DNA of 6,239 nucleotides from Flavobacteriaceae bacterium (GTDB lineage Bacteria; Bacteroidota; Bacteroidia; Flavobacteriales; Flavobacteriaceae). This document shows positions 4,284-6,239 of the stretch, one piece after another. The position numbers and the translations under genes are program-made. The number at the start of each line of letters is the position of its first letter. Within the stretch, counting starts at the first letter, position 1. Below the pieces are notes generated by a model. It had not been told where the DNA came from. It was given only the letters and a program-made list of their open reading frames with translations, and did no database searches. The stretch covers positions 1 to 6,239 of the forward strand of contig NVSY01000016.1 in the NCBI GenBank assembly GCA_002401385.1, in the 5' to 3' direction.

Positions 4284-6239
4284 TCATACCTTTGGGTGTA
4301 TTTTTTGATTAAAAAAATTCATGTTCGTTTCATTGTTCAATTTTTTTAGTGTTATTTCACGCTGCCAGCTAAATAATACTGGTACAACAAATAAGGTAAT
4401 TAAGGCTACAAGCATTCCACCAAAACTTGGTATGGCCATTGGAATCATAATATCCGATCCCCTTCCTGTAGATGTTAATACGGGTAATAGAGCAAGCATT
4501 GTTGTGGCTGTAGTCATTAAACAAGGTCTAATACGTTTTACACCAGCTTCTACTACAGAGGCTCTTACTGCTTCTTTAGTAGTTGGTAAATTTTTGTCAA
4601 AAGTTTGGGTCAAATATGTCGCCATCACAACCCCATCATCTGTCGCGATTCCAAACAGTGCGATAAACCCGACCCAAACAGCAACACTTAAGTTGACGGT
4701 TCCCATTTGGAATAAACTCCTCAGATTGACGCCAAAGACATCAAAATTAAGGAACCAAGATTCTCCATATAGCCATAGCATGATAAATCCACCGGCAAAG
4801 GCAACGGTAATTCCGGAGAATACCATTAATGAGGTAGCCACAGACCTAAATTGGAAATAAAGAATTAAGAAAATAATTCCCAATGCCAGAGGTACTACAA
4901 CTGCCAATGTTTTTTCTGCTCTAATTTGATTTTCATAAGTTCCCGTAAACGTATAATTGATTCCTTTTGGAACTACCAATTCTCCACGGTCGATGCTTCG
5001 TTGAATAGCGTCTTGTGCACGTTCTACAACGGTTACTTCGGCTTCTTCATCCAATTTGTCAAATAACACATATCCTACTAAGAAAGTGTCCTCACTTTTA
5101 ATTACCTGTGGCCCTTGTTCGTATTTAATACTTACTAATTCCGATAGTGGAATTGGATTTCCGTTAGGAGTTGGTACGTAAATTTTCTCAAAATCTTCTG
5201 GACTAGTTCGTTGTTCTCTTGGATATCTAACTCTAATCCCATAGCGTTCACGTCCTTCAACGGTTTGGCTAATAATTTTACCCCCTACTGATACTTCCAG
5301 TATGTTTTGAACGGCACTCACAGACAAGCCATAACGTGCTAGTTTTTCTCTGTTTATGTCTATCAATAGATATGGTTTTCCTACAATTCTATCTGCAAAA
5401 ACGGCTTCCTTCTTAACTCCGGGAACTTGTTTTAGAATGGTTTCTAATTTCAATCCGAAAGCTTCAATTTCTGGCAAACTAGAACCTTTGACTTTAATTC
5501 CCATGGGTGCTCTCATCCCTGTTTGTAACATTACCAATCGAGTTTCGATAGGCTGTAACTTAGGAGCAGAGGTTACACCAGGAAGCTTGGTTACTTTTAC
5601 AATTTCGTCCCAAATATCATCGGCAGATTTGATGTGTTTACGCCAGTTCCTGTAATATTCTCCGTCTTCATCTTCTATCAATTGCTTGGTTTCAATTTTA
5701 GTCCCAGCGGTAATAAATTTTCCTGCTTTTGTTTCAAACAGTCCATCATCATTTATCTTGAATTTTAAACGTTTGCGATGTGCATCCATTTTGTATTCGG
5801 ATTTGTAATTGATAATGTTTTCATACATGGATAATGGAGCAGGATCCAATGCACTTTCTATACGTCCTGCTTTCCCAACAACGGTTCTAACTTCGGGAAT
5901 GGTGGCTACTGCCATGTCCAATTGTTTTAAGACTCGTAAGTTTTCTGCGACACCAGAGTGAGGCATAGAGGTAGGCATCAGTAAGAAGGATCCTTCATTT
6001 AACGAAGGCATAAATTCCTTGCCTGTATTTTTCCAAACATTCAAACCAAAGGCTACAATTAATATTGGAGCACTTAAAAAGAGAATTTTATTCCGCAATG
6101 CCCAATTCAATATCGTAACATAGGACTTTCTAAATAAGGTAAATACACCTAAGATTCCAAAACAAATAACCGATACAAAAATTAAATTGTTGAAGATAGA
6201 ATTATCTACTCCTAAGGGTCTCCATGTAGTACTCAATAA
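4284..6239 (-). CDS. cusA: CusA/CzcA-family heavy-metal efflux RND permease, C-terminal part (5' end outside the window)
   Basis: The frame is open to the window edge (651 codons visible), so the N-terminal part is missing; TTG at 6234-6236 is not a real start. RND permeases of this class are inner-membrane proton antiporters that feed a CusB-like adaptor and a TolC-like channel. Counting from that TTG as residue 1, visible parts are a transmembrane helix at 15-37, one at about 50-67 ahead of GKEFMPSLNEGS, the large periplasmic porter domain (about 70-440), and further helices between 442 and 625 with GFIALFGIATDDGVVM. M87 (LLMPTS), M137 (PLSMYE) and M236 (VMLQTG) align with E. coli CusA Met573, Met623 and Met672, the Cu(I)/Ag(I) triad, which argues for copper or silver over zinc, cobalt or cadmium. 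Residues about 145-200 are an insertion absent from E. coli CusA. D533 replaces the CusA relay glutamate Glu939, and C572 stands where CusA has Lys984. The cusA symbol rests on the Met triad. Confidence 0.92.
   Translation of the reverse strand, partial: LLSTTWRPLGVDNSIFNNLIFVSVICFGILGVFTLFRKSYVTILNWALRNKILFLSAPILIVAFGLNVWKNTGKEFMPSLNEGSFLLMPTSMPHSGVAENLRVLKQLDMAVATIPEVRTVVGKAGRIESALDPAPLSMYENIINYKSEYKMDAHRKRLKFKINDDGLFETKAGKFITAGTKIETKQLIEDEDGEYYRNWRKHIKSADDIWDEIVKVTKLPGVTSAPKLQPIETRLVMLQTGMRAPMGIKVKGSSLPEIEAFGLKLETILKQVPGVKKEAVFADRIVGKPYLLIDINREKLARYGLSVSAVQNILEVSVGGKIISQTVEGRERYGIRVRYPREQRTSPEDFEKIYVPTPNGNPIPLSELVSIKYEQGPQVIKSEDTFLVGYVLFDKLDEEAEVTVVERAQDAIQRSIDRGELVVPKGINYTFTGTYENQIRAEKTLAVVVPLALGIIFLILYFQFRSVATSLMVFSGITVAFAGGFIMLWLYGESWFLNFDVFGVNLRSLFQMGTVNLSVAVWVGFIALFGIATDDGVVMATYLTQTFDKNLPTTKEAVRASVVEAGVKRIRPCLMTTATTMLALLPVLTSTGRGSDIMIPMAIPSFGGMLVALITLFVVPVLFSWQREITLKKLNNETNMNFFNQKIHPKV

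Noticed and set aside
4321..4860. 179-codon open frame on the plus strand
   Set aside because: It lies wholly antisense to well-conserved permease helices, has no recognisable domain or signal, and is a codon-bias shadow.
6234..6236. TTG as start of the efflux permease
   Set aside because: The frame continues to the window edge, and the visible protein begins in the middle of an RND permease, just before a transmembrane helix.
1..6239. CRISPR arrays, tRNA or rRNA genes
   Set aside because: No regularly spaced repeats, no cloverleaf-like segments and no rRNA-like sequence were seen on either strand.

Overview
The window looks like chromosomal accessory DNA from a member of the Bacteroidota, most likely a flavobacterium. 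The DNA is AT-rich, there are no clear Shine-Dalgarno sequences, and the protein families present (a GLPGLI protein, a carboxypeptidase-regulatory-domain/beta-barrel receptor, a phage_int_SAM_5-like recombinase piece) are typical of that phylum. All four intact or long genes read on the minus strand, so the biological order runs from right to left.

Right side (4284-6239): the C-terminal two thirds or so of a CusA/CzcA-type RND metal-efflux permease, cut by the window edge. It keeps the three periplasmic methionines that define the Cu(I)/Ag(I) site of CusA. A 94-nt spacer follows, holding a two-tier hairpin (4231-4267).

Middle (430-4189): a three-gene unit of much lower GC. It starts with a 95-aa secreted protein with four cysteines that I cannot assign to a family. 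It continues with a GLPGLI-family periplasmic protein and then an 887-aa TonB-receptor-like outer-membrane barrel whose start overlaps the GLPGLI stop by 14 nt. A strong hairpin plus U-tract sits between the small gene and the GLPGLI gene, so the small gene is probably transcribed in excess and the two envelope genes by read-through. I infer that the small secreted protein, the GLPGLI protein and the barrel work together at the envelope. Neither substrate nor function can be read from the sequence.

Left side (1-429): mobile-element debris. The last 23 codons of what looks like an IS3-family transposase and a plausible right terminal repeat end at base 99. Directly next to it, on the opposite strand, is the middle of a tyrosine recombinase that has lost both its N-terminal domain and most of its catalytic residues. 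The IS appears to have inserted into the recombinase gene. The remnants and the composition shift suggest that this is a mobile or formerly mobile island carrying metal resistance and an envelope cassette.
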